Assembly (NCBI RefSeq): GCF_019578655.1
Contig: NC_063262.1
Coordinates: 18,235,582-18,299,581 of the forward strand
Origin: Ricinus communis
Taxonomy: Eukaryota; Streptophyta; Magnoliopsida; Malpighiales; Euphorbiaceae
DNA: 64,000 nucleotides
Direction of reading: 5' to 3'
The notes beneath the pieces are model-generated. The model was not told the origin of the DNA and did no database searches. It saw only the letters and a list, made by a program, of their open reading frames with translations. Made by a program: the position numbers and the translations under genes. Position 1 is the first letter of the stretch. The number at the start of each line of letters is the position of its first letter. Shown one piece after another: positions 11,551 to 24,400 of this stretch.

Positions 11551-13845
11551 AGGCATACAGCTGTTTCACCACCTTGTCCAGTTGTCACTGCAGTATGAGT
11601 TAAAAAGGGTCCTTCTTTTTCCTCAAGGGCATTTTATCTCTCTTTTTAGGGAATGAATCGAACACCCTCGCGTGTGTACTACTCGCTTTGCTGGAATGAA
11701 ACGTGGCTGCTTGTTGTTCAGTGAACGATGATTACTGGAGAGTAATTGGATTTAGTACGTGAGAGAGTGAGAGAAACGGGAATAGAGGGAAAATCACTTT
11801 ACCTTCTTTGTATTTTAATTGTACTTTGCTGATGGCAGTGCAAGCGCACTATACAATGCCACATCTTTTTTTGTAAATATATTGTTCAAAAATATTGCCA
11901 GGGAATTTATTTCAAGAAAATGTAATTATTTTGAAGGCATCGAGATGCGTGCCATTATTAATTTAGGAGAAATTTCTTAGGGATTTTAAAAGGGGACAGG
12001 TTTTGTACCATCGACTGACACTGAAAATTCGATTTATTAAATAGATCAGTTTTATTTTTATTTCTATTTTAGAAAAATTTAATCATATGGTTAGATTTTA
12101 ATTGGAGAGATATTTTTTATTTTCCTTTCATATTCTTAAAAAATTTATATTTTTTAATAATAAATATTTATATATTTTTTATATAATCTTAAAAGTAATT
12201 TTTAGGAATTCAGTTTTTCATATAAGTCTTTTTGTAAATAATTTTAAGATTATCTGTAAGTTATACGTTAATGAGTTCATACTCCGGGTCTTGTCAACAC
12301 CATCCGCTATACTATTGGAGTTGATGATGCCCGAAGATCTCTATTTTAACTGTAAGCAAAGAGATATCGGAGCTAGTACCAGAAAATGATGTCGAAACAA
12401 AGTAGCTATACCGGATGGTGCATTTGGATCACTGACGAACTTTTTAGTTAACTGAACTAATAGATTTTACTTTTCTTTTACTGTTTTTAGTTAAAAAATA
12501 TCAATTTGAGTAAATATTTTTGGTGTACTATATAGGATTAATTAAACTGTACTATTGCCTAATAGGGTTATAAATTAATGGAATCGACTTGAATTTTGAC
12601 AACCTCAAGCTCGGTTAATTTAATTCGGTAAAAATTCGAGTGCTATTCGAACTGAAACTCAGCTGATTTTAAAATTATTAAACTCACGAATAGTTCGAAC
12701 TTAGTTCATAAATAGTTTGTTTATTATATTAAATAAGCTAATTTGAGTTTAGCTCCTTAAATAATTATATAATAATATAAAAAGTTTTATGCTCGTGCTT
12801 GCTAAGCATTTTCTAATATTAATTATTATTATTATTATTTCAATTAATTATTGTAATTATTATTATATATATTATTATTATTTATAAAATTTTAAATTTA
12901 AAAAATAAAATTAATTTGAACTCGAACTCAAATCATTAAACAAGCCTAAGACGAGCTTATAGATAAATATGTTCAGGAGCTAAATCGTAAATTTATTTAT
13001 AAATTTTTAAAACGAATTGAGCTCAAGCATGCGAGTAAGCTCGCGAGCTAACGAATTAAATTTTACCAAATTCGAATTCAGTTCATTTAAAATTCAACTC
13101 AAATTTAGCTCGATTAATTTAAAAAATAATTTTAAATGAATTTTTTTTTATCGAGCTCAACACATTTGGTTGATTTATCGCACTGGTCTCTGACATGGAA
13201 TGGGCAAGTAATAGCATATATTGGTGTTCGAAATGGCAAAGTAGATGGGTCCAAGATCCAGCAGTGGATTTTGATTAATTCGTGAGGTACTAACGTAGTG
13301 CATATATTATAAACTTCTGTTTGTTTATTGATGAGTGGATCATTACAAAAGAGTACCAAATTTTTAGGGAATTTTGTTAAAGATGTTAACATTATGCTCG
13401 AGAATATTTCATTATTATATGTATACTTAACAATATTACCATGCTTATTTAGTGTTTCTTTCCCTAATTTCTGAAACATGTTGGGTGCATCTTAGTGCAA
13501 GCTTTATGTTCGTTGGTACAGGAGATCAAATAAATTTACAAATGAGAAATTTATATTTTAGTTATCCATTTGACAACAGAAATATGGCTTCCATTAATTC
13601 TAATTGATAATCTGATTCACATATTCTTATGTCTACAATGAATTAAACGTCATTTAGATTGAGAAAATCCAAATGAGAGTTCTTATAAAATTCATGAATT
13701 TAGTTTAGATTTATTGTTTAGTAAGAAAAAATTAGTCTAAATCTATAGATTTAAAAAAAAATCACTTTTCCTAAATTTTTTTATTTTTTAGTATTTTAAT
13801 TTTCCACCTTCTAATAAAATTTACTAATTTAAAAGAATAGTGAAT

Positions 13846-13890
<45 letters not shown>

Positions 13891-16180
13891 TATTATTTCA
13901 ATGTTATCCCTACTAAACTTATATTAACTTAAAAATTATTCTTAACTTTAAATAAGAATTCATCTTTTTATGTTTAATCCAAACGATAAAATTTTTAAAA
14001 TTTGTAAATTTAAAATTCATAAATTTTAATTAAATTTATAAATTTAAAGAAATGTTGCTAAATATTCTATCATTTTTTATCTCACTTTCTTTTATTTTAA
14101 TTTTAAAATATTAAAAGACAGTTTTATAAAAATAGTATATATAAAAATCACATGTAACATTACTCATTTTAAAAGTCTACAACTCAGTCCGTGCGCCAAA
14201 AGGTTTGAAGCTCTGTTTAAGATTGTGTATAAAAATGGAGATGAAAGGGTCAGGTGGACTTTACCATTCTTATATTTATGGTACTAAATACCAGTATAGG
14301 ACTGAGGTGGATAAAATTGTTTTCTATCTTTTTAATTCCGAAAACTATTTCTAGAAAGAAATAAGTAAATTATAAAAGGATGAAAAACTAATTTGTTAAA
14401 CTAAAGATTTTCAATTTGTTACTTTTAACAAACACCAATAAAATTCAGTAGGGGCCAAGAAAATGACAAAATAATTGAGACAAGATGAGAAAGTCAGAAA
14501 TATCTTCTGTACTCTTGCAAATTTTATAATCACTAATATTGTAATTGTTATTCTTTAAGAAAATGATATTTATGGCGCTAATGGTTATGGCATGACATTT
14601 AAGCATTGTTTGGATGAAGCAAAATAAAAGTTGTTTCTTGCGGATTGGGTGAAGAAATTAAACATTCATTGGCCCACTGTTGACCCTTTTCTTTTCTCTT
14701 CCTCTTCCTCTTCCTCTTCCATCCCTTATTTTCACTTTCCCAAACGAGGTGTTAGGGAGGAAAGGTAATAATAAAGGGAAACTTTCTTTATTTCTTTTCC
14801 TTCTTGTATGGATGGGTGGATGGAAAATTAGAAGAGGAACCCATCCTTTATTTCTCAAACTAAGGATTAATTTCTTGATTTTGGATGAAACAAATTAATA
14901 CAGCAAGTTATTCTTTTTCTTTTTCTTTATATAATGCTTTGTATTTAAAAAGAGCCCATGTTTTATGAATGGAGTAATTAGTAATACAAAATACTAAAAG
15001 GCCTATGAACCCCAGAAAGTGTTATGGGGACAGTACTATGTTACGGATGGCTTCTGACAACCCACTAGGAAATGCCCACGTGGAAGAAGATATTTTGCTA
15101 ATATCTCATTGTAAAGAAGCAGTGTACCGTTGAGTACTTGGGTATATTTTGTAATATTATTTTATTTTGTTGTTTGTTTTTTCCTTTTCCATTGGCAGAG
15201 GTTAAAAAAACAGAGTGTTAGGTGTGGGATTGACGTGTCAAATGTAAATGAGGTGTTAAATTGGATGATGAAGGGGTAATGGAGTGTGGGGTGGCACTGG
15301 CAGAGAAAGAGAAAGAGAAATGATTGAAATGATTGCGTGACGTGGAATACCATGCAGTGCATGTTGCAGATAAGCTATGGCCTATCTCCACAGATAAGAG
15401 GGCAACTCTACAAAAAAAGTAAATAAATTGGATATCTGTTTTTGAGATGGAATGGAAATTGATTCGTTGCATAGAATACTATGGGCAAGATAGTATTTTT
15501 CCCCTGAACTGTAATGGGATAAAAAATAGAGGTGGAAATTGAAATATCTTTGAAATAGAACCAAATTTCAGAAATTTTAAAAATTAAATATTCAGAATAT
15601 TATCGAATCTACTGTACTTGTATTCAATTACTACATAATACATAATTAAAAATGTTTATTTCAAATCTACCAATCTAATATAAAAATTATATATAAATAA
15701 ATATATTATATTCAATAATTTCAATCTATAACGTTGAATATCTGCTGTATTTTTTAATATATTTGAATTCTAACTTAAAATTAAAAAGAAATTACAAATA
15801 TTAACTATACTATATTAAACTATGTAATCTTTTATGAAATTATGTAGTTTTAATTTTACATCAAAATTACATAATTTTAAATAAAATTACATAATTTTAG
15901 TTTTTTATTTTATTTTATAGATGAAGAGTTATTTTAAATTTATACATAATAATTTCATATTTACATTTTTAAAATTCTTAAATTTAAAACTTCTTATATA
16001 CAAATTTTGAGCTGTGATATAATAGAGTGTGAATTAAACTATATAATATATCCACGTACATAAAATTTGATTTATATTTACAAAGATGTAAGAAAACACA
16101 AGTACTAAACAGTGCTTTGTTTATATGATTTGGTACTAAGAAAATTTGATTTTATCAGATATTTTTTATAATTCTACTTC
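11551..16180. other. Intergenic DNA, mostly AT-rich, no gene recognised
   Basis: Short open frames (for example 13132-13479 minus, 14658-14898 both strands, 15218-15472 minus) are low-complexity or overlap one another and show no domain. The segment 12590-13125 is rich in words of the type GCTCGA/AATTCGA in both orientations and may be an eroded non-autonomous transposon. The segment 14600-14900 holds a TC-rich tract between TGTTTGGATGA-like and CCCAAAC-like words, reminiscent of a MITE. Near 15369-15398 two GATAAG boxes flank a short imperfect inverted repeat. Confidence 0.45.
13851..13882. repeat. (TA)n microsatellite
   Basis: Uninterrupted TA dinucleotide run of about 16 units, followed by further TA-rich sequence. 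Confidence 0.95.
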
Positions 16181-18200
16181 TCTTATGTTTGATTTTGTCT
16201 ACAAGTGTTTCTTTTTCTAATATTTTATGCTCAAACTCAGTTTCTTTCTCTTCTCCTTCTGTATCTGTCACAACTCTCTCTTTACTTAATCTTTCATCTT
16301 TTAATTCGGTTTTAATCACTTTACATTCTATGAAAACTAGAGCTAAATCTGGTATTATAAAACCAAATCCTAAATATACTACACTATTAACTACTCTTAC
16401 ATCTCATAAACCATAATCTATCAAACAAGTTTCTTGTTCCTGATTGGAAAGCTGCTACATTAACAAAATATACAGCTCTTATGAGAAATAATACTTGGAT
16501 TTTAGTTCCTTCAACTGTTGACACGAATGCTGTTACAAGTGGGATTTCAAGTTAAATATAAGTCTGATGGCTCTCTTGAAAGGCACAAAGCTAGATTAGT
16601 TGTTAAAGGTTTTCACAACATATTAGTCTAGATTACTTTAAGACCTTTAATCCAGTTATTGAGCCTTCTATTATTCAAGTGATTTTTTTTTTTTTTTTAC
16701 TTTAGTTGTCTCTAATAATTGGTATATTCAACAAACTGATTTCAATAATAATTTTTTAAATGGTTATTGCCTCAACCTAAGGGTTTTATTCATCAATCTA
16801 AACCCACACATATATGCAAATTACAAAAAGGGCCTCAAACAAGCACCTAGCGCATGGTTTGACAAACTTAAGCAAGCTTTTTTTAGTTGGAAATTCTAAA
16901 TTTCTACTTCAAACTCTTCATTGTTTTTATACAAAAGGTATGGTAAATTAATTAATTGTTTAGTGTATGCAAATGACATATTTATTACTGGTGAAGACTC
17001 TTAGCTTATGCAACAAAAACGATTTTCTTTAAAGAATCTTAGTTCAGTTAACTATTTCTTAGGGTTTAAAGCTTTTCAAGATTCTTTTAGTGTGCTTCTT
17101 GCTCAGTCTAAATATATTGGTGATTTCTTAACTAAGATAAACATGACAACAACAAAGCCTAGTCATACTCTTATGTGTTTGAATTAAAAACTTCATCTTC
17201 ATGATAGTGATTTGATTAATAAGGCATCTTTGTATAGAAGTACAATTGGTACTCTGCAGTATTTGACTATGACTAGACCTGACATAGATTTTGTAGTAAA
17301 TAAGCTTAGTCAGTTTTTAAAGACTTCTATTGTTAATCATTGGAGTGCTTATAAAAGAATATTGAGATATTTGCAAGGCACTAGACATCTTGGTCTATAT
17401 TTTATACCTTCTATTACACTTTCACTTGAAGGTTTTCTGATGAGGGGGAGTAATATTGATGGTCGAAGGTCCTCTACTGATTTTTATGTCTTTTTAATCT
17501 CATAACTTGGTGCTCTTAAAAATAGAAAGTTGTTGCTCGAAGTAGTAGAAAATCTAAGTATCATGCTTTGGCTTATGCTATTCCAGAAGTAGTTTGGTCG
17601 CAATCCTTGTTTACAAAACTTGGTATTTCTTTTCAGTCACCTTTCGTCTTGTGGTGTGATAGCCATTAGTCTAGGTTCTTTGGCTTCTAGTCCTATTTTC
17701 CCTGTTAGGACTAAACATATTAAGATTGATGTACATCGTGTTACAAAAAAGGTGGCTACCAAAGTCTTGATGTGAGATACATTCCAACTGCTGAGCAACC
17801 AGCTGATATGTTTACAAAGTCTTTGTCTATTCCTCGTTTTACTGCTTTATGTTCTAATCTTCACCTAACAATTCTAGGTCTCGCTTACGGGGAACTGTTG
17901 AATCTATAGCTAGTACTTAGTTTGTATGTATAACTGGCAAATGGTTAAGGACTTAATTCTAGCCATTCATAGAATATTGTATTCTTTATACTCAGATAAA
18001 TAGATAATAAATCTTAGCTTAAGTAAAGCAGTTATTATGCTTGCCAAATACATTTTGGCTTTTATTATCTCATTAAAAGTCAAAAAATACATTTGTCTCA
18101 AGTTCCTCTTCAATTAGTATTGACTAATAATAGAATAGTTCAATTTCTGAAAAATAGAATTTTGAAGATCTATTTTATTTTGAATTATTTGTTGTAGAGT
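16180..18200 (+). mobile_element. Decayed Ty1/copia retrotransposon, plus strand
   Basis: The 3' part of a copia polyprotein can be followed on plus through several frames. 16315-16360 gives HSMTTRAKSG-like linker text before the reverse transcriptase. 16555-16640 gives KSDGSLERHKARLV (with frameshift). 16800-16880 gives a GLKQAPSAWFDKLKQ segment. 17212-17505 is an open stretch with TMTRPDIDFVVNKLSQF and RILRYLQGTRHLGLY. RNase H follows to about 17870 (VRTKHIKIDVH, then AEQPADMFTKSL). A purine-rich CTTACGGGGAAC is followed at 17896 by TGTTGAATC, the likely polypurine tract and start of the 3' LTR. gag, protease and most of integrase are missing. Right end approximate. Confidence 0.8.
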
Positions 18201-18859
18201 TTATATTGATGATGGTGGTGACCTCAACAAACATAAGTTGTCTTGATGTTAATGATCAATAATAATAATCTTAGTAAAAGACTTAGAATCATCCCTCTCT
18301 CCATGAATGACATAGTGTCTTATAGTTTCTCTTTTGGTTTTTGTTGCCTTGGTACAAGAAAAGAAAAAAAGTAAAAGAAAAATGATGAAGTTTTTCCTTT
18401 TTGATTTCTTTGTTAGAAATTTAAAAGTAGAACGTATTAACTAGGTATTACTATATTATTGATTCACTCAATTTCAAAATGCTTAGCATTTAAATGAGCC
18501 ATTTTGAATGTTAGGAATGTAATTTACATTTAGACTAAAGTATAAGGATTTCTCAATACTTTTTACTTTAAAAATAATAAATATAAATGTTAAAAATTGT
18601 CACAAGTTTATTAAACCATTAAAAACCAACTTGCCATTAGCATCAACTACTTTACACCACTACCACCAATACCTTTAAGGCAAATCACCACCAATATTAT
18701 TACTAGAACTAAAGCATATATGTGTACCTGTAATTCAACAAGTCTACACAATTACCTCTATCCATCAATTGAAAAAAAAAACATGCACAATCACTGTCAG
18801 CACTCACAAATAAATCAATTAAGCACTACAAGAAAGCAATAAACTCAATCTAAGAAACC
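18201..18859. other. Intergenic DNA, nothing recognised
   Basis: AT-rich sequence between two copia elements. Part of it may be the 3' LTR tail of the element to the left, whose end I could not place. Confidence 0.4.
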
Positions 18860-19225
18860 AAACTTATTGCCACCAACATTAATTTAGAACTTCATGTTTT
18901 TCACCATTTAATAAAGGAAGAAAACATACCTTGATCTATGTTTAATAGAGTATGATTTCTTTCCCTTTTCCCCTTATCTTATTGATGGATACTCTAACTT
19001 TTAGTTTTGTATTTGCTATAACTTTTGATGATATGGATAAATAGAGGACCACCTCTTATTTATAGACTAATGGTGGCTTTCCATCAAAGCACCAATGGTT
19101 ACAACCCTTCATATCATATAATCTTTACCAATAGTTATAACTATTAAATTCACAACATTTCATTAACCAATAGAATTTAATCACTAATATCTTATTATAA
19201 TTATATGAGTCATTAATTTCTTATA
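18860..19225 (-). repeat. 3' LTR of the copia element
   Basis: Direct repeat of 24035-24400 with several substitutions and small indels. Inner terminus is TTATA rather than TTACA, so the terminal TG of the sense strand has mutated to TA. The outer roughly 20 bases are poorly conserved. Confidence 0.88.
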
Positions 19226-19721
19226 TTCTCCCACTTGGCTCATATAATTTAATAAGAATATAAAATGCACAAAAATTAATGTTAAATTCTTTTTTAAATT
19301 GGCTGTAACATAATATCATTATTAAGTAGAAATATTAATGCGGGTCATAGCGGTCGTATGTCATTTTATCGACATAGTCCCTTCCATGTACCATAACACT
19401 AATTCTCAATTTAATATTATCTTTAATAAAGATAATATTAATGGTCCAACATTAGTATCTTTAAATCAAGACTGTTCTTATCAATATTACTTTAAAGCAA
19501 TTATGTATACCAAATAAAAAATAGAAAAATCATAAACACATAATTGAGCTCAAAGTGTCAAATGTATAAACTTAAAATAAACTTGATAAAATACTAGTAA
19601 TGACGTCTAACAATGCCCATTCTTACAACATGTTCATTAAATGTTTTGAGTGGTAATCCTTTTGTTAAAGGATCTACAATCATAAGATTTGTGCTAATAT
19701 GACACTCTTTGTTTTTTGAAC

Positions 19722-21136
19722 TTATTCTTTAACGGTAAAGTATTTTATCTTCATATGCGTAGCACCCTTAGAATACTTGTCGTTTTTAGAGAAGAAAATT
19801 ATTGTAGAATTATCACAGTAAATTTTCAACAGCCTGGCTATACTATCAATAATTTCAAGTCCTGAAATAAAATTTCGCAGCCATAATCCATGAACGGTAG
19901 CCTCAAAGCAAGCTACAAACTCAGCCTCCATAGTGGATGCAGTAATGATAGACTGCTTCACACTCTTTCATGAAATTGCTCCTTCGACTAATAGGAATAA
20001 GTAGCCAAATGTTGATTTTCTTGTATCAACACATCTAGGAAATCTGAATCTGAATATCCAATCATCTCAAGGTGCTTAGATCTTCTATAAATGAGCATAT
20101 AAACTTTTGTTCCTTGCAAGTATCTAAGAATTTTCTTTACAGCTTTCAAGTAATCTAATCCTGGATTACTTTGATTTCTCCCTAGTATTTTGACAGCAAA
20201 ACTAATGTCCGGTCTGGTGCAAGTTTGAGCATACATTAAACTCCCAACAACAGATGTATAAGGAATATTCTTCATTTGTTCTCGTTCCAATTCATTTTTC
20301 AGATATTGCATAAGATTAAATTTATCCCCCTTCTGAATTGGAACTATCCATGCTGAGCATTTATCCATTTTAAATCTCTCAAAATTTTTATTAATATAAG
20401 CCTTTTGAGATAAGCCCAATAATCCTTATGATCTATCACGAAATATTTTTATTCCTATCACATATGTGGCTTCTCCCATACCCTTCATTTCAAAATTAGT
20501 AGAGAGATATTTTTTAGTCTTATGTAGCAAACCAAGATCATTAGCAGCAAGTAAAATATCATCAACATACAAAACAAGAAAAATAAACTTGCTCCCACTG
20601 ATTTTCATATATATACACCGATCAATGATGTTTTTTTGAAATCCAAAAGAAGTAATGGTATCATTAAACTTAATATATAATTAACGGGAAGCTTGTTTAA
20701 GTCTGTATATTAATTTTTTTAGTTTACACACCATATGATCCTTTTTCTTAATTGAAAAACCCTCAGGTTGATCCATATAAACTTCTTTTTTCAGATTTTC
20801 ATTAAGAAAAACGGTTTTGATATCCATTTGATGTAGCTCTAAACCATAATGAGCCATTAAAGCCATAATGATTCTAAAAGAATCTTTTTTAGACACTGGT
20901 GAAAAAGTCTCTTTGTAATCACTGCCACTTTTCTGAGTAAAATCTTTGGCAACAAGTCTGGCTTTGTGTCTCTCGATATTGCCTTTTGAATCGTGTTTGG
21001 TTTTGAAAATCCATTTGCATCTAATCTTTTTACATCCTTTAGGCAACTCAACAAGGTCCCAGACTTGATTTTGATTCATAGATTTTAACTCTTCTTCCAT
21101 AGCACTAATCCATTTAATAGAATCATCATAATTCAT
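19722..21136 (-). pseudogene. copia reverse transcriptase and RNase H, broken
   Basis: Minus-strand frames 21136-20681, 20608-20426, 20419-19988 and 19961-19722 join into one RT-RNase H region. The first holds CKWIFKTKHDSKGNIERHKARL and the QMDIKTVFLNENL catalytic strand. The second carries the YVDDI catalytic box (LVLYVDDILLAANDLG). The third has TRPDISFAVKILGR and RYLQGTK. The last has ASTMEAEFVACFEA, the RNase H acidic region. A TAA after QASR near 20680 stands where relatives have Gln (QASRQW), consistent with CAA to TAA. Confidence 0.9.
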
Positions 21137-21200
21137 GGCTTCTGAAAAGAATCTGGATCATTATTAATTCCTAAGTCCATTTTCGATTTTTGCAGATAAA

Positions 21201-21907
21201 CTACATAGTCATCAGAAATAACATATCTCCTTTCTCTTTGAGACCTTCTGCTAGGCAACCCCAAACATGTAAGTGCCTCAAACTAGGTTTTCTTTCTGTC
21301 CATAGTTCAAAAGGTGTATTTGGAACTGCCTTACTAGGAACCATGTTTAGCAAATGCATAGTAGTTCTTAATATATAAATATATAATGACAAGAGTAAAG
21401 AAGAATGACTCATCATACTCCTAACTATTTTCATTAAAGTACGATTACGCCTTTCTGCAATATTATTTTGTTGTGGTGTTCCTAGCATTGTGTATTGAGC
21501 ACAAATATCATGTCTTTCAAGAAATTTGGCAAATGGACCTAGAAATTGTCTAAATTCATCATATTTTTCATAATATTCATCATCTTTATATGACCTTACA
21601 ATTTTTACCTTTTTATTTAATTGCCTCTCGACCTCTTTAATATAAATCTCAAGTGAATTGATTGATTAAGATTTGTTATGCAATAGATAAATATGACCAT
21701 AATGAGAAAAATCATCGATAAAGGTAATAAAATATTTTTCTCCATCAAAAGTTGGATCATCAAAAGGACCACAAATATGAGTGTGTATAATTTAAAGAAG
21801 CTGTGTGTTTCTCGTGGCTCCTTTCTTAGTGTGTTTTGTTTGTTTTCCTTTAATACAATCAATACACACTTCAAGGTCAGTAAAATCCAAACTTGAAAGT
21901 ATTTCAT
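21201..21907 (-). pseudogene. copia integrase, broken
   Basis: Frame 21488-21201 reads GTPQQNNIAERRNRTLM, the integrase segment with the third catalytic acid (Glu), followed by the conserved LNMVPSKAVPNTPFELW and HLHVWGC. Frame 21907-21617 carries the upstream catalytic core in poor condition. Frameshifts separate the two. Confidence 0.85.
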
Positions 21908-22339
21908 TCCTTACTAATCTTTATATCCTTTCTTTGGATATATGACCCAAACATTATGCCACAAGTAAGTAGAACTTTCATTAACTAAACTACGTTTAGT
22001 ACCAACGTTATGATGCAAGGTCATTAATGTCTCAATAAAAGAATTATCAAGTTTAAGCTTGTAGAGACCATCACATAACAATCCAAAACCAATAATATTA
22101 TTATTCTTAAATAAATTTAAATATCTAGAATCAAGCTTAAAATAAATCCCGCTACATCAAGTTTCGTTAAAGAAATTAAGTTGCGGGAAAATCTGGGTAT
22201 ATAAAGAGTTTGAAATAAATTCAAATAATGTCATGTATCTAAAATTAAACAATAAGTGCCAATACCTTCAATAGAAGTTTTCTTTCGATTTACCATGAAA
22301 ATAAAACTTTCATTTGGCCTTATGGTTTGAATCGTAAGG

Positions 22340-23290
22340 AATCCCTGCATCATATTAGAAAGATGGGTAGTGGAACCAGAATCAATCCACCAATTATTAT
22401 GCGCAACTTCAATAAAATTTGATTCAAAACATACTAAAGTATAATGCTTATCTTTCTTTTCGAACCAAGCTTTTCGTTTTAAGCAATCCTTCTTTAAGTG
22501 CCCGATTTTATCATAGAAGTGATACTTAATACTCCCATGTTCCTTCTTATGAGCAGCCTTAGAAGATTCATTTAGGTTTTATAAATCTTTCTTCTTGATC
22601 TTTCCACCTTTCTTTTTGTAACTCTTTCTAGCTTCTTGATGACTTAAGAGATGAACTGAATGAGCTCTTTGATTCTTTAATCTTGTCTCTTCTTGAACAA
22701 GCATACTGGTCAATTTATTTACATTCCATTTATCCTTTAAAGTGTTATAGTTCATTTGGGATGGACCATATTATTCAAGAGGCAAGGAGTTCAGTATGAA
22801 CTGTACTAGAAAATACTCATCCACATTCATTCCTAAGGTCTTTAATTTTGCCGCTAAGGTAGTCATTTTAAGAATATGCTCATGCATGGCATGTGAACCA
22901 TCATATTTCATGTTGGTCAAATTACTTATCAATGTGCCAACAAGTAACTTATCAGCTGTTTAGAACGTTCCTCAATAAGCTTTTTAAATTCCTTAGCATT
23001 GTCAGTTTTAGGAATTGTACTCTTTAAGTTGTTTGCAATAGTCATTTGCATAAACATTAAGCTTAATTTGTTCGATCTTTCCCAAGCTTTATATAAAGCT
23101 TTTTTTTAGTGCTACTTTCATCAATAATAGTAGCAGGTTTCTCAATTTGAAGTGCCAAATCAAGATCTAGAACACCTAAGTGAAACTAAACTTGTTCGCA
23201 CCAATCAGAAAAGTTCAAACCACTAAATAATGGAACAGATGAAGCATGCGAATGAAGAGAAACGGATACAGATACTGCAAATAAAAATAA
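22340..23290 (-). pseudogene. copia gag and protease region, broken
   Basis: On minus, about 23250-22600 reads as a copia gag (KYDGSHAMHEHILKM, then LNSLPLE and QEETRLKNQ). Near 22500-22560 a degenerate zinc-knuckle includes GHLKKDC. Near 22360-22400 is the protease active-site text WWIDSGSTTHLSN. Stops interrupt all segments. Confidence 0.8.
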
Positions 23291-24034
23291 CATAGAATAC
23301 TCATACATTAATGCTTTGATTCATAATATTTATTCCATAAATTCAAATATAAACATAAAATATATCAAAGTTCTCCTTTAGGTGATACTAAGATATACTT
23401 ATGTAAACAATTATAGGTAATTATATATGCATAACTAAATTTATCTTTTCTATCTTTGGATATGTAAAAATAAAATTAGTATAACATACTAATCACCATG
23501 ATTATGTTTATCAATTATAAAATAATTAATCAACCTTTGGATTGATGATAAATTTCAACTTATCCATAAATACACAAAAATCGTAATGTCATTTAAACAT
23601 AAAATTTATGAGTAATTAAAAATTATAATCTATAATTTAAAATTTATTTACTTTAAAAGTTTGGTCACCACGGTGTAAGTTACACCACATTAATCCGGAA
23701 AAAAAGTAAAAGATATAGAAAGTTTAAGTATTTTACATAACAATTTACAGTTTCGTTTTCTAAATTGCATAAATATTAATTTAGTCCCGAAATGTCAAAG
23801 ACTTAATCACAAACCATGCATAATTAATCCAAGACAGCGATGCAACAAATTTACATAAAATTAATCCAAAAACTAATATCAATAAATCTTAAACTTAATC
23901 CAAACCATGCAAAATTAATCAATTTAATTTATATGCTAAAACAATAATTAATTCTTGTATGCATCTACAACAACAATAAATCCAACAAAATTATGGAAAA
24001 ACATGATTTTTTTAAACCTTGTTGTGATACCATA

Positions 24035-24400
24035 TGTAAATTATAATATCCCATTGATCTAGAACTTTATGTTTTTTTACCATTAAATAGAAGGAAGAAA
24101 ATATACATTGATCCATGTTTAATAGAGTGTGATTTCTCTCTTTTTTTCTCTTATCTTATTGATGGATACTCTAATCTTTTAGTTTTGTATTTGCTATAAT
24201 TTTTGATGATATGGGTAGAGAGAGGACCAACTCTTATTTATAAACTAAAGGTGGCTTTCCAGCAAAGCACCAATGGTTACAACCTTCATGTCATAACTTT
24301 TACCAATAGTCATAACTATTAAATTCACAACATTTCATTAACCAATATAATTTAATCACTAATATCTTATTATAATTGTATGAGTCATTAATTTCTTACA
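24035..24400 (-). repeat. 5' LTR of the copia element
   Basis: 366 bp, TGTAA..TTACA ends, separated by two bases from the primer-binding site at 24021-24032. Divergence from its partner shows an old insertion; a substitution count between the two LTRs would date it. Confidence 0.92.

Larger units (their letters stand above)
18860..24400 (-). mobile_element. Ty1/copia retrotransposon with both LTRs, minus strand
   Basis: Two direct repeats bound the element: about 18860-19225 and 24035-24400. The right one, the 5' LTR of this minus-strand element, is 366 bp with matching ends (TGTAA..TTACA). Next to it, at 24021-24032, the minus strand reads TGGTATCACAAC, a decayed initiator-Met primer-binding site (usual TGGTATCAGAGC). 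Beside the left LTR, 19226-19243 reads on minus ATGAGCCAAGTGGGAGAA, a polypurine tract. The interior encodes gag, protease, integrase, reverse transcriptase and RNase H in copia order. Stops and frameshifts throughout make it non-autonomous now. Left LTR outer end is eroded, and no clear target duplication was found. Confidence 0.92.

Noticed and set aside
12590..13125. Possible MITE with terminal inverted repeats
   Set aside because: The AATTCGA/GAGCTC words recur in both orientations, but I could not align two clean terminal repeats or find a target duplication.
13132..13479. 115-codon minus-strand frame
   Set aside because: No known motif, isolated, ends in AT-rich sequence; not enough to call a gene.
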